Assembly (NCBI GenBank): GCA_038659295.1
Contig: JASNGC010000001.1
Span: 620,001-684,000 of the forward strand
DNA length: 64,000 nucleotides
From: Enterocytospora artemiae
Taxonomy: Eukaryota; Microsporidia
Reading direction: 5' to 3'
Numbering within the stretch: the stretch's first letter is position 1; each line of letters opens with the position of its first letter. Below the pieces are notes generated by a model that ran no database searches, was not told the DNA's origin, and saw nothing but the letters and a program-made list of their open reading frames with translations. Positions 37,495 to 47,169 of the stretch are shown here, in pieces. Made by a program: the position numbers and the translations under genes.

Positions 37495-38850
37495 ATGAAC
37501 AGAGCTATTGAAAAACCAACTGATGTTATTGAAGTTTTCTACAGCTCAAAAAAAACTCCATCATATTTCAAGAGTTTATGTTCCGATACTCTAGACTTTA
37601 GCATTCCGAACAGAACAGAAACCAATGAACAAAGTTACGAAATTCAAAAAATGAAAAAATCGCCAATAGACTTTTATGATTTTCATAATGATGGTGTATC
37701 ACAAGAATGCTCAACAACTAAGTCTAAACCATATTCAGACTTCCTCATTGAGTCCATCAGAAATGATATTAGAATCAAAACATACAAATTGCTGAATGGA
37801 ATAATTTACCTATATTTTTGTAGTGTAGATGATTCGATTTCATTCTATCAACAATATCTAAAGTGTTTTGAAATGAGATTTGCCCATATGTTTGATTTTG
37901 AAAAATCATCCATGTTTTATGAAAACCTTTATAGACGAGGTCTCTTGTTTGATTCTCATATTAAAGACAATTCAATTTTTTCAGGCAGGGTTGACTATTC
38001 TAGAAACTACTATGAGAATGTCAATTGCATACATAGGGCAAGTGAATGTCAGACGCCCAGAAATACCATACAAAGCATGGGAATGAGCTTCAAAAGTGCA
38101 ATATACTCCTCTACAAATTCAGAGGAATGCCCAATTAATCACTACGACAACAGAACTTTACAAAGTAGCCATATTCAAGGTTTAATAATACCCAAGAATT
38201 CTTTAAACTCATCAATTCAGGCGAATAATATTACGCAATCTCTTGCTTCGACCTCATTTGAGTATTTCAATGCAAAGATACAATTCTTCAATGGAATGAA
38301 GAATCTTTATTCCAGAAACGACGGGAAAAGAATAATTTTAGGAAATAATAACCTTGAAAATATTTTTAATTATGGCAAGGAACTATCTGTAGGGGCTTTT
38401 ACCAATACCTTAGTCCAAGCCACGATTATAAAGATGTCAGAAGATGAATTGATCAGATTTATTAATGTTCTAGAATATGACATCTCTCCAATTGCAGCCA
38501 CAAAACATGGGGCATATACTATTCAGAAGGTAATAGAGGCTTCTGTAAGTAAGGCTAGTCAAACACTCATCTGTAAATACTTTTCGAAGACTGGAAGGTT
38601 TTTGATAACCCATGAAATTGGGAATTACAGCATTCAAAAAGTAATGAAATTTGATCAGAACTTATTTTGTAATCTTGCCATTGATGATCTGGAAAGAATA
38701 GTTAATGATGATCTAGGATTTAAGATTCTCCAAAAAACACTAGATAATTTTGTAAATCACAAGGATAAAATTCGAAGCACTTTAAGCAGCTGCAATATTG
38801 AGTGCGGTGAAAGATTTGATATAATCATTTCTTTCTGCAGCAAAATATAG
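37495..38850 (+). CDS. Pumilio/PUF-family RNA-binding protein, Jsn1/Puf2-like
   Basis: The 451-residue protein has at least three PUF repeats in the C-terminal third (about 325-435): DISPIAATKHGAYTIQKVIEA, FLITHEIGNYSIQKVMKF and RIVNDDLGFKILQKTLD. These are the TKHGAYTxQK, GNYSIQK and GFKILQK forms of PUF helices that read RNA bases. The first resembles the Jsn1/Puf2 type. A segment at about 84-125 (IKTYKLLNGIIYLYFCSVDDSISFYQQY) could be a degraded RRM, which Jsn1/Puf2 also have, but this is weak. Canonical PUFs have eight repeats; fewer are visible here, so either others have diverged or the fold is shortened. It would bind mRNA 3' UTRs, by family. Confidence 0.72.
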   Translation: MNRAIEKPTDVIEVFYSSKKTPSYFKSLCSDTLDFSIPNRTETNEQSYEIQKMKKSPIDFYDFHNDGVSQECSTTKSKPYSDFLIESIRNDIRIKTYKLLNGIIYLYFCSVDDSISFYQQYLKCFEMRFAHMFDFEKSSMFYENLYRRGLLFDSHIKDNSIFSGRVDYSRNYYENVNCIHRASECQTPRNTIQSMGMSFKSAIYSSTNSEECPINHYDNRTLQSSHIQGLIIPKNSLNSSIQANNITQSLASTSFEYFNAKIQFFNGMKNLYSRNDGKRIILGNNNLENIFNYGKELSVGAFTNTLVQATIIKMSEDELIRFINVLEYDISPIAATKHGAYTIQKVIEASVSKASQTLICKYFSKTGRFLITHEIGNYSIQKVMKFDQNLFCNLAIDDLERIVNDDLGFKILQKTLDNFVNHKDKIRSTLSSCNIECGERFDIIISFCSKI

Positions 38851-38898
38851 TTATAGTTAATAAACATTTTGATTAAACACTCTATTGGTTATAGCATA

Positions 38899-40620
38899 TC
38901 ATTCACAAGGGTTTTGAGAGATATTCTCCTGCCGACTGTTTGAATTAGGCTTCAAGTTATACTTTTGATTTAGTTTTTTAATAGTCTCGTTAAAGTACAT
39001 TTCTTCGTAGAATATCTTTGTTAGATCAATGCCAATTACATTGGAAGTATTAATTCCACTTTCCATTAAAATTATTGCAATGTAAGCATCCTCTTCCGAA
39101 ACAAGATCTGAATTCATCAGCTTTGAATGAGCTTCTGCAATTCTAACCAAACTTTCTAACATTCTGATGGTATTAAACTCATTCTTACCATCTAAATTCC
39201 TCTTTTTCAGATAATATTTCAGTAGAATATCACACAGACTTGGTGTTATTTTGTTGTGTCGCTTTCTACAATGAGAAATGTATCCTCGCAATGTTGAGTA
39301 AGTCCATCTATAGGGGCTATCTTTGGGAAGAAAAGGGGTTCTATTCAACACCTTCTCACAGGTAAGTCGATCATCCTGATCATTAGCTTTATCAAAGAGT
39401 CCAAAAATTAGGTCGAAACGACCAACCAATGGGGTACTAATCCCAAGATTCTCCGAAACTGTTTTGTGTATATTGTAAATATATTTGGAAGAGGAAGCTG
39501 CTACTACAGAGCAGCGTGTGTTGAGGGTTGTTACAATCCCTGCTTTCGCAATACTCAGTGTCTGTTGTTCCATGGACTCCAACAAGCCCCCTTTTTCACT
39601 GATTTTTAATCGATTGAACTCATCGATACAGCAGATACCCATATCAGAGAGAACAAGCGCACCAGCCTCGAGAACCCACTCCTTGCCTTGTTTGATGGCA
39701 CAGCTAGTTAGACCAGCATCAGATGTTCCAACACCATTCACCAGCATACCAGGTACCACAAGTTTGGAAATTTCCTTTAGAAGATGTGTTTTACCAGTTC
39801 CTGGATCACCTACCATTAGTATATGACAGCTACTTCTGGTTGAATCTATATTTCCATGTTCGTAGACTCCACACGCAGCAGTAATCAAAAGAGCTAATTT
39901 AACATTTAGAAGACCCTGAATTTCAGGTGCAAATGTCTCCAATAGAAACATTCTCTTCATAAACGTCGACTTAACAACAAAATCCTGTATGTCTAAGGTA
40001 ATTCCATCTATATTTGTGCCTCTCTCATCCTGATACTCAACTTGTAGTGCCTTTAAACATATTGTAGACAAAAGTGGCTCATTTTTCTTAATCTGTTTCC
40101 ATTTACGAGATACATAGCCTGTAACCACAACTTTATCACCTGGGGAAAATTTGCCAGAATACTTACCTTCCAGTAAAATTTCAATAGTTTCTGAAACAAC
40201 ACCAAAGTTACCTATGTCCTGAATCCTTATGCTCTGTGTGGGAATTGCTTCGTTAAAAACTTGGTCTATTCTTACATATGCAGATCCACAAGAAGCACAT
40301 ATGTGTCCAGGCCTTTTTTTAGACATTTCCCTTTCCTCCAGTAAAATTTTGTCATTACATTTTAAGCATGCTTGCTCGCCCATCACTCGTGTAAAATACA
40401 CTGGATATGTCTTAATAATACTTCCCTTCAAGCAAACCAATTTGTTTAAATATATTGAGCTCAATGTGTGGGACACATAAATAGACCATGGAACAGAGTT
40501 GATAACTATATTCGACCACGAATCCCGTAATCTAATGTTTTGAATTATGTCATTCGTTCGTTTTGGATCCGATTCACACATTTCTAAAAAATCTAAATGC
40601 TCAACATTTTCCAACTCCAT
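38899..40620 (-). CDS. MCM9: MCM9-like MCM helicase
   Basis: The 573-residue AAA+ MCM protein has an N-terminal OB region with a zinc ribbon (C85, C88, C108, C111), Walker A GDPGTGKT (271-278), Walker B CCIDEFN (330-336), sensor 1 region VVAASSSK, and arginine finger R401. Several blocks are MCM9-like rather than MCM2-8-like: NGVGTSDAGLT, EWVLEAGALVLSDMGICCIDEFNRLK, KAGIVTTLNTR, and the C-terminal TIRMLESLVRIAEAHSKLMN with EEDAYIAIILMESG. The usual SRFD motif reads GRFD. MCM9 works with MCM8 in homologous-recombination repair synthesis. Animal MCM9 has a long C-terminal tail, missing here. MCM8 is the main alternative but lacks the CCIDEFN form. No other MCM is in the window. Confidence 0.8.
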   Translation of the reverse strand: MELENVEHLDFLEMCESDPKRTNDIIQNIRLRDSWSNIVINSVPWSIYVSHTLSSIYLNKLVCLKGSIIKTYPVYFTRVMGEQACLKCNDKILLEEREMSKKRPGHICASCGSAYVRIDQVFNEAIPTQSIRIQDIGNFGVVSETIEILLEGKYSGKFSPGDKVVVTGYVSRKWKQIKKNEPLLSTICLKALQVEYQDERGTNIDGITLDIQDFVVKSTFMKRMFLLETFAPEIQGLLNVKLALLITAACGVYEHGNIDSTRSSCHILMVGDPGTGKTHLLKEISKLVVPGMLVNGVGTSDAGLTSCAIKQGKEWVLEAGALVLSDMGICCIDEFNRLKISEKGGLLESMEQQTLSIAKAGIVTTLNTRCSVVAASSSKYIYNIHKTVSENLGISTPLVGRFDLIFGLFDKANDQDDRLTCEKVLNRTPFLPKDSPYRWTYSTLRGYISHCRKRHNKITPSLCDILLKYYLKKRNLDGKNEFNTIRMLESLVRIAEAHSKLMNSDLVSEEDAYIAIILMESGINTSNVIGIDLTKIFYEEMYFNETIKKLNQKYNLKPNSNSRQENISQNPCE

Positions 40621-40941
40621 TTTGGACCCAGAAATAATTTATTGAAAAATTACAAATTAAATGTATAAATCTTAATTGCACAAATCCATTTTAAGGTAAT
40701 CAAAGGGCAAGTTTCGATTTCAATAGCGACATATTATCTTATTCTAGTAAATCTAGCCATTTGTTATTATTAGAAACTTACCCCGTATTGGAGAACTAAC
40801 CCTTGTGGACAAATTCCAGAATTCTTTTAAATGGTATTCTTGTCGATTTATCAAAACTATCCCCAGTAAAAATTAAGGAGCGGCTGATGTTATTGGTTCG
40901 CATAATCAGGAGAAAATAAAAGAAACTTGGATCTTCTCCTT
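40621..40941. other. Divergent intergenic region
   Basis: This is 0.32 kb between the MCM9 start and the next plus-strand gene. No other feature is seen. Confidence 0.5.
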
Positions 40942-41469
40942 ATGAATACAGAGATTGACACTAAAGCAGCAGAAAAAAAACTAAATGAATTTGAAGAAAC
41001 AATGAAGGAATCGAAGCTTGTTAAAAAGCTTCCCACAGAAATAAAGCACCTGACACTTGATGATATTCTACAATTTGCATTAATTCAGAAAATGGCATAT
41101 TTCTTTCCCTGTTATATCATTGTTGAGGCTGGATCATCTCACGATAGTAATGCAAACTTCCTGACAAATATACTGAATTTCCTGCATCGTCAACTGGGAT
41201 GGATTATCCTAATAGACTTACTCTTTCAGGGCGCAATATATTATCTGTCCCTGGTTGACTTTTTAAAGCTTACATGGGTTTCACTTTTTCTAAAAGACGG
41301 TATTCTAGGTGCTTTGATTATATTTAAGGTCATGAAAAAGGGTGAGACTATTTATTCCATTGCAAACTTGGCATTTTTATTTTTTGCAATTGCTATTGAT
41401 GTGGGGTTTATATTTTATCTAAATATGTATTTCCAAAGTCTGAAGACAAATGACGATGAAAAGGTTTAA
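40942..41469 (+). CDS. Small membrane protein, unknown function
   Basis: The 175-residue protein has a charged, helical N-terminus of about 45 residues (KKLNEFEETMKESKLVKKL) facing the cytosol, a moderately hydrophobic stretch (YFFPCYIIVEAG), and three clearer membrane spans. These lie at about 86-107, 109-129 and 137-163, followed by a short polar tail (KTNDDEKV). No family is recognised. The tail has no KDEL, dilysine or CaaX. The first ATG at 40942 follows TCTCCTT; the longer frame begins at TTG. Confidence 0.65.
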   Translation: MNTEIDTKAAEKKLNEFEETMKESKLVKKLPTEIKHLTLDDILQFALIQKMAYFFPCYIIVEAGSSHDSNANFLTNILNFLHRQLGWIILIDLLFQGAIYYLSLVDFLKLTWVSLFLKDGILGALIIFKVMKKGETIYSIANLAFLFFAIAIDVGFIFYLNMYFQSLKTNDDEKV

Positions 41470-41767
41470 AATAAATTCAATAAATACGATAGCCTAAGAA
41501 TCCACCTTTTACGATTTATGTTCCCAACTTCTTATCTCCATTTTGGACACTCGGTTCTGCACTGATGAAGATATCAAAGATCTCTTGAAAATAATAATTT
41601 GATGCATCACAAACATCTGTCCAATAAGCTAATGGCCTTTCACATTCAAACATATGCACTTAGGGTTCTTCCACCCACTTCAGCTAGAAGTAAATAGTTT
41701 CTTCCAATTCAATAAATTAAATAAGTTCTGAGTATCTCTATTTTTATAGTCACATAATTTTTTACCG

Positions 41768-43534
41768 ATGCAGCTGAGTATTTCGGTGCTGGCCACTGTT
41801 AGTGGAAAGTCAGTTATTTTTCACGTAGATAGTACAGAATATGCATTTAATGTCTTCGAAGGATTTCAAAGATACTGTATGGAAAAAACCATAAGAATGA
41901 TGCCTATATCGGCAATATTTCTTTCAAGTCCGCTCAATATTCCTGCTCTTATTGGAGTGTATTTGACATTGGGCGACTCAGGAAAGAAAGAGCTAGAGGT
42001 GATTTCTGATTTTGATCCTAGTCTTTTTGGATTCAATCTATTTAAATACCGTCCAGGCCTTAATGTAATATTTTCAAGAACATATGCAGACAGTTTTATG
42101 AGAGTAACCATAAAGTCGATTAATCAAAAGGCAAATTTTTTGATCAGAATGAATAATTTGCCTGGTAGATTATTGGTTGATAAAATCCCAGATATAATAC
42201 CCAGGGAGTATTATAAATGTTTGCAAAAGGGAACGTGTATAGAAATCAATGGTAAAATATTTAATGGTCAGGACTATTGTGGTCAATATATTAAATTGGG
42301 AACCATATTAATAATTTTTTCTGAGGAAAGTATGTCTGAACTGGATGATTTTATTGAGTCTGCAGATATCATTATTGTTACTACTAGTCAGGGTCTATCT
42401 TATTTGACTGGTTTACACTTGAAGAAAAAAGTGTTTTTTATAAATGATAATCACCTTGTTGAATTTACAGATTGGTATTTAAAACAACAGCAAATTAATG
42501 AGTTGGATAAAAATAGATTGTTACCATCTTCATATGAGTGTCAAATCGCTGGCATCTCATCCACAATCACCAATGAGACCGGTAATTTTACAATTTTGGA
42601 AAGTTGTGACAAATTTGAATTTTCCAGGGAAAATGGATTTAAAGTAATAAGGGCTAAGCAGATAGAAATGGTCCGCAATAGCAATAAGTTGCCCAAAAAT
42701 TATCTATTGTTTCTGGGAACTGGTTGTGCAATTCCCTCAAAGCATCGAAATGTTTCATCCATACTTTATAAAAATGGTAATGATGTTGGATTGCTGGATT
42801 GTGGAGAGGACACTCTGGGCCAAATCAAACGTGTCTATGGAAACTTAGAAATCTTAAAGAACCTAAAATTTATCTATCTGAGTCATTCACATGCAGACCA
42901 TATTTTAGGTATAATAGGGATTTTGGATTGTCTTGATCATCCTATTTGGATTGTGGGACCATCAGGTTGTAGGAAGTTTATAGCCAGCTTTTACAGAATA
43001 CATACATTTATAGAAACAGATATTTGTAAAGAGTTGGAAATTAAGTATTATTCCCAAAACAAGAATTATTCTCAGCTGGAATATAAGTGTCTAAACAATA
43101 GAAAAAACAAATATTCAGAAAGGGAATGTGCATCCAAATCAAATGGGTATTCAATTACTCTTGATGATTTCACAATGAATTTGAAAATCGACAGCTTCAA
43201 TTTTGTTTTATGCGGTTGCATGCACCATATTGACTCCACTTCAGTATCCATTTCTCATCTTGGATTTTCATTTAGTTATTCTGGTGATTCATCTCCATCT
43301 ACACTTTTTTCAAAAATTTCAAATAATGTTGATATTATGATACATGAAGCAACTTTTCATTCTGACCAGAAAAAGCAAGCCGAGAAGACCAACCACTCAA
43401 CAACATCAGAGGCTGTGGATATTTTCGCATTGTCAGGTGCAAAAAGATTAATTATGACACATTTTTCTCAACGAAATATCGATTTAACACCTGAGGAGTG
43501 CAATGCAAGTGATTTGTATATAATCGATATTTGA
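41768..43534 (+). CDS. TRZ1: tRNase Z, long form (ELAC2/Trz1-like)
   Basis: tRNase Z cuts the 3' trailer from precursor tRNAs. The 588-residue protein has the long-form layout. A degenerate N-terminal metallo-beta-lactamase half (1-290) lacks the zinc motif. The active C-terminal half starts at NYLLFLGTGCAIPSKHRNVSSILY (311-334), with the zinc-binding motif HSHADH (373-378). Further blocks are a histidine region CGCMHHIDS, FSYSGDSSPS (the 'ysGDT.p' block), IHEATF and the terminal MTHFSQR. The second histidine position is preceded by serine instead of the commoner leucine (HLHADH). Start and length agree with the family, although the ATG lacks a strong C-run (TTTACCG). Confidence 0.92.
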   Translation: MQLSISVLATVSGKSVIFHVDSTEYAFNVFEGFQRYCMEKTIRMMPISAIFLSSPLNIPALIGVYLTLGDSGKKELEVISDFDPSLFGFNLFKYRPGLNVIFSRTYADSFMRVTIKSINQKANFLIRMNNLPGRLLVDKIPDIIPREYYKCLQKGTCIEINGKIFNGQDYCGQYIKLGTILIIFSEESMSELDDFIESADIIIVTTSQGLSYLTGLHLKKKVFFINDNHLVEFTDWYLKQQQINELDKNRLLPSSYECQIAGISSTITNETGNFTILESCDKFEFSRENGFKVIRAKQIEMVRNSNKLPKNYLLFLGTGCAIPSKHRNVSSILYKNGNDVGLLDCGEDTLGQIKRVYGNLEILKNLKFIYLSHSHADHILGIIGILDCLDHPIWIVGPSGCRKFIASFYRIHTFIETDICKELEIKYYSQNKNYSQLEYKCLNNRKNKYSERECASKSNGYSITLDDFTMNLKIDSFNFVLCGCMHHIDSTSVSISHLGFSFSYSGDSSPSTLFSKISNNVDIMIHEATFHSDQKKQAEKTNHSTTSEAVDIFALSGAKRLIMTHFSQRNIDLTPEECNASDLYIIDI

Positions 43535-44242
43535 TTTCAAACAAATGTTTGTATTGAGAATAATTTCATTGAACCTGAATAGTCCTAAGGGCTCTTTTTG
43601 GATTAAAGTCTACAATAAATAAGCATGCTATAATTTCACTAATAATTGTGTTAATATATTTTTATTGTTTTTAATTAACATGCCAAAGACTTATCTTACA
43701 CTCCAATTCTTCATTAGCTATAACCCAAGAACACCACAACAGTCTATTTGTAATGTTATGTTCTTATCTATGGGGTATAAAGCATACTTTTATGACACCT
43801 TTGATATAATATTAAAGATTCTCTGGGTTATTTATCAGAGATTAAATGCATTTTAACCCTTTAAGAGTCAAAAGGAGGACTCCTTGTATATTAAATTCTT
43901 CTCCACTATGCCCATGGGTATGAGAAAGATGGAGAGAATGAGTTATTTTATCAAGATTGCAATAATATCATTGTTTAGCTATATTGTTGTGGAGTTGGGG
44001 TAATTAATAAATTTATTAAATATAAAGAGTTTGATGAGATTTAATATTTTACCACCTATAATCTATTAAAATGTGAGATTCATGGTTATATATCCAATAT
44101 ATTTAATGATAAACAACCAGAACATTGTATATGATCAATCAATATGATAAATACACAGCAATCATGCCCAATGTCACCATACTAAATGTAGTTTTACAAA
44201 CCTATCAACTAACTAAAAAAACATTTTACTTCCATGATATTT
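43535..44242. other. Intergenic region
   Basis: Apart from the tiny ORF at 43914-44003 and a 6-bp hairpin (AAGGAG/CTCCTT) near 43871-43884, the 0.7 kb gap is AT-rich. Small frames at 43680-43856 and 44125-44313 have no start signal. Confidence 0.45.
43914..44003 (+). CDS. Possible 29-residue single-span membrane protein
   Basis: In an otherwise empty 0.7 kb gap an ATG directly follows CCC (43911-43913). It opens a 29-codon frame ending at TAA 44001-44003. The peptide has a basic, Met-rich start (MGMRKMERMSYFIK) and a hydrophobic helix (IAIISLFSYIVVELG) that reaches the C-terminus. Small tail-anchored subunits such as Ost4 or Tom-complex proteins look like this in general, but no specific match can be claimed. 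The frame also has an upstream ATG at 43908. It is the only sub-60-codon frame I found with the C-run signal. Confidence 0.3.
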   Translation: MGMRKMERMSYFIKIAIISLFSYIVVELG

Positions 44243-44806
44243 CTAACGAATATAATATAGAATATCTTCAAAGTCAAAATGCTTCTCATCTTGATTTGAT
44301 TTTATTCTTTTGACTTGCTTTAAAAAATGCTCGTTTCGAACTAAGTTTTCAATGCCAAAAGTATCCTTCACAATACAGCTCTTAAAGTGTCTGAGCACAA
44401 ATTCTAGCAATGATGTTTCATTCAATTTCAACTGGCACTGTAAAAACTTCAAAAATAGGAGATCTAATTTCGATCCATTCTCCAAGCTAATAATTTTTTT
44501 TAACAATTTAAAAATTATCTTTTCATTAAACTGCTCTGTAATAAGAATCATTAGCAACCTTTCTGAAATAATGTATGCATATCTGTTCAGTTCCACATCT
44601 GATAATTCTGAGATTTTCCTGAAGGTCGTCTGCCTGGCATTCAAGTATGAAAAGGAGGCGATAATTTGGGATATTCCATGCAGCTTATCATTCTTATTCA
44701 AATTATGCGACTCTGTAATCTTTATTTTCTTGGTCTTGGGTTCTTGAAAAACTGTTTGTTCCCTTAGTTTTTCTTTAGAATTTTTTTTAGTTAGTTTCTT
44801 AAACAT
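44243..44806 (-). CDS. Uncharacterised helical protein with basic N-terminus
   Basis: The 187-residue protein begins with a lysine-rich stretch (MFKKLTKKNSKEKLREQ, then KTKKIKI), suggesting nuclear or nucleolar targeting. About 130 residues of helices follow, with regular leucine spacing (KIIFKLLKKIISLENGSKLD, LLFLKFLQCQLKLNETSLLE). No motif is recognised. A ribosome-assembly HEAT-like protein is possible, but only by general appearance. CCCC and CTTG precede the ATG at 44806; the longest frame starts one codon earlier at TTG. Confidence 0.65.
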   Translation of the reverse strand: MFKKLTKKNSKEKLREQTVFQEPKTKKIKITESHNLNKNDKLHGISQIIASFSYLNARQTTFRKISELSDVELNRYAYIISERLLMILITEQFNEKIIFKLLKKIISLENGSKLDLLFLKFLQCQLKLNETSLLEFVLRHFKSCIVKDTFGIENLVRNEHFLKQVKRIKSNQDEKHFDFEDILYYIR

Positions 44807-44974
44807 CAAGGGGACTAAAATAAAAAAATTCTGCTATTACTTCAATGTATGAATATTATATTTTTTCTGGCAAAATGACCTTTGCAAATTAAACATCCAA
44901 TAACAAGAGCCTTTAACTAATTATTTTTTTTACTTTCTCCTTAACAATTTTTCTATATCTGAAATTCTCCTTTC

Positions 44975-45616
44975 ATGGAGACAACAACAAAATATAAACT
45001 TTTCAGCAATGTTGCTGCACTAGCAAACTTTACGTTGATATTTTTGTCGATCACATTTTTGGGATTCTTCATATCATACTTCCAATTCTTCAGAATTGAA
45101 GATATGATTTTTCAGAATGATATTTTTAGGCTCCCAAGAGCCATAAAGATCCAGTCCTTTCTGAATATATTCGTTGCTCTACAGAACTACTATGCCTTAA
45201 ATATCGGAAGCAAATTTATCCTGAATATTACTTCTTCTTTTCAAGTTTTTACTATTTTGGTAGGACTAACATTTTTATCCACCATTATTTACTCTTTTCG
45301 CTCATATTATGAAAATACAATTCATGCGATGTATTGGGGCAAGATTGCAGTTCTTAATTTTATTCATAGTCAATATCCAAGTACTGGCAAAACCCCTTTC
45401 GATCAGTATGTTGATGATATGGAGTATATTATTAAAATTACTGAAATATATCTTGTTTCGTCAATACTGTTGATGTTGATCCTTCTAGTTCTTACAAAAT
45501 CTACTACAATGATTAAAATATCAGAGCCTGAGCCTGAAATACCTACCATTCGAGATATAAACAAAGTTTGTATGAATACAGCTTCATTGAGGAACATCAA
45601 GGTTGTACTTCAATAG
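44975..45616 (+). CDS. Multi-span membrane protein, unknown function
   Basis: The 213-residue protein has a long first hydrophobic segment (about 9-39), a weaker one near 57-70, and clear ones at about 89-108 and 158-174. A 35-residue polar C-terminal tail contains EPEPEIP. It has no signal cleavage site or known motif. The ATG at 44975 is preceded by TCTCCTTTC. Family unknown. Like the genes at 13508 and 40942, it is a lineage-specific-looking membrane protein. Confidence 0.65.
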   Translation: METTTKYKLFSNVAALANFTLIFLSITFLGFFISYFQFFRIEDMIFQNDIFRLPRAIKIQSFLNIFVALQNYYALNIGSKFILNITSSFQVFTILVGLTFLSTIIYSFRSYYENTIHAMYWGKIAVLNFIHSQYPSTGKTPFDQYVDDMEYIIKITEIYLVSSILLMLILLVLTKSTTMIKISEPEPEIPTIRDINKVCMNTASLRNIKVVLQ

Positions 45617-45909
45617 GTCCGTCAATACCAAGGATTTAAATATGAATAAAGTGTCTTTTAACATCAAATGCCCCTTCGCTCAATCCCATTTATGTTTTGG
45701 AATAATTGACGTCATCATGCAGAAATTAGTTGTTTAGAATTCTGTGCTACTGAAAATTTATCGAATATGTTTACATCCCTCATTCGAATGTGCATTGCTG
45801 CATATTGATTCCTGTTGTGCAAAATATAGCCAAGTAAATTTATCAGGTAAAATGAAAAGATAAAACACTGTTTTAGATTGTGTATTTAGATTGAAAGCCA
45901 ACCACTTTT
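45617..45909. other. Intergenic region
   Basis: This 0.29 kb spacer contains one copy of the palindrome TGACGTCA at 45707-45714, about 200 bp before the next start. It is a single occurrence and may be chance. Confidence 0.35.
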
Positions 45910-47169
45910 ATGCTTTTGGAAAATATTTTAAAAACTTCATTTGCAATTGTCGATGCGGATACCAATCTGTATGTTGGCCAAAGTGGTTCAAAGCTAGGCC
46001 GTGTTTCTGATAAGCAGAAGGCCCTGGAACTAAAAGGAACATATGCAGGTGGAAGAGGTATTAATATCGGGTTAAAAACAGATTCTTCTCAGAAGCTTGT
46101 AATGAATTACGACGAATTAGCATTGGGTAAAACGTCTAGTAATGAGGATGTATACATAACACAGGTACAGAATGATGGCTTCAGCATTCGAAGTGGCTCA
46201 AAGTGTCTGACCAAATCGGAATCATTGAAGTTTGTGAACTGCACAGGCAGTCAAGATGAAGTCTTCAAGGTGGTTGAAACACATTTTGAGGATATGGTTG
46301 GACAAACAGAGAATTTTTATGTTAAAGATCCTAAAAGTGGAAACTTTTTTGGAATGGAAACGATAAAAAAAGGGTCTGGATCATGGATTACTCTTGTCCA
46401 CAAAAGTAAGGCTATGCCTGCTATAATTAAGAAAGTGGCAAAGGCTGATGCACTTGCCATAACTACACCATCACTAAAAAACACAGTATGGGACTATGGT
46501 TACTCGATCATATACTTTAATTCGGATTTCCATGGTAAGGTAAATCAAATGTTTCATTTCAAGAACACCGGAAAAGGATATCAGATTATTACTGATGTCT
46601 ACAAATGTGCATTTTATGACGAAAAAAACAAGTCCATCAGATTTAAAGCTTGTGCTGGGGGAAGTGAGGAGTTCTTTGAAGTGTTAACTCAGGCACAGTT
46701 TGACAATACTGAGAAGGAATTCGTAGCACCACCACCTGCTGCCCCTACTCCAGCACCAGCGCCTGCAAAAGCAGATAGCTCGCCAAGCTATTTGATATTC
46801 TTGAAAAACATCGGCTCTAACAGTTATATTGGATTTACTTCGTCAAAGGAAGGAAAGGCGGGGCCAAAGTCCGATGCATCCAAAATATCTTTGGAAGATT
46901 ACAGTAAGGGAAAGGATACATATATAATAAATTTAATCGAGAGGGGACTAGTAATGGATTTGAGGGGAAATGGGGACCAAATCATTGGATATCCTAAGCA
47001 TGGGGGAGTAAACCAACGATTCAGTCTAGAGCCTTACAAAAATGGACAGTTTTATATAAAAAATGCAGGAAAATGTATATCAGTTATTGCCTCAACCCAG
47101 CGGCTGCAGAAATCTGAATGTAAGATTGGTGATTCTTCCCAACTATTCGAACCCGAATTGGCCAATTAA
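45910..47169 (+). CDS. Ricin-B-type (beta-trefoil) lectin-like protein
   Basis: The 419-residue protein is made of beta-trefoil-like repeats in two parts joined by a Pro/Ala linker (about 271-291, APPPAAPTPAPAPA). Recurrent lectin-like units carry a Cys pair with the trefoil ending: SKCLTKSESLKFVNCTGSQDEVFKV, YKCAFYDEKNKSIRFKACAG and GKCISVIASTQRLQKSECK. The last part also has LVMDLRGNGDQIIGYPKHGGVNQRFSLE, matching 'vlDv.g....v..y...gg.NQ.w'. The QxW tryptophan is replaced by Phe. Such proteins are common in microsporidia, some secreted and implicated in host-cell adhesion. No toxin-type catalytic domain is present. The N-terminus (MLLENILKTSFAIVDA) is only a weak signal, and a TGA lies just upstream in frame. 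Confidence 0.62.
   Translation: MLLENILKTSFAIVDADTNLYVGQSGSKLGRVSDKQKALELKGTYAGGRGINIGLKTDSSQKLVMNYDELALGKTSSNEDVYITQVQNDGFSIRSGSKCLTKSESLKFVNCTGSQDEVFKVVETHFEDMVGQTENFYVKDPKSGNFFGMETIKKGSGSWITLVHKSKAMPAIIKKVAKADALAITTPSLKNTVWDYGYSIIYFNSDFHGKVNQMFHFKNTGKGYQIITDVYKCAFYDEKNKSIRFKACAGGSEEFFEVLTQAQFDNTEKEFVAPPPAAPTPAPAPAKADSSPSYLIFLKNIGSNSYIGFTSSKEGKAGPKSDASKISLEDYSKGKDTYIINLIERGLVMDLRGNGDQIIGYPKHGGVNQRFSLEPYKNGQFYIKNAGKCISVIASTQRLQKSECKIGDSSQLFEPELAN

Noticed and set aside
45707..45714. TGACGTCA (CRE/ATF-like palindrome)
   Set aside because: A single 8-mer is about what chance gives in 64 kb on either strand; no second copy or regulator link was seen.
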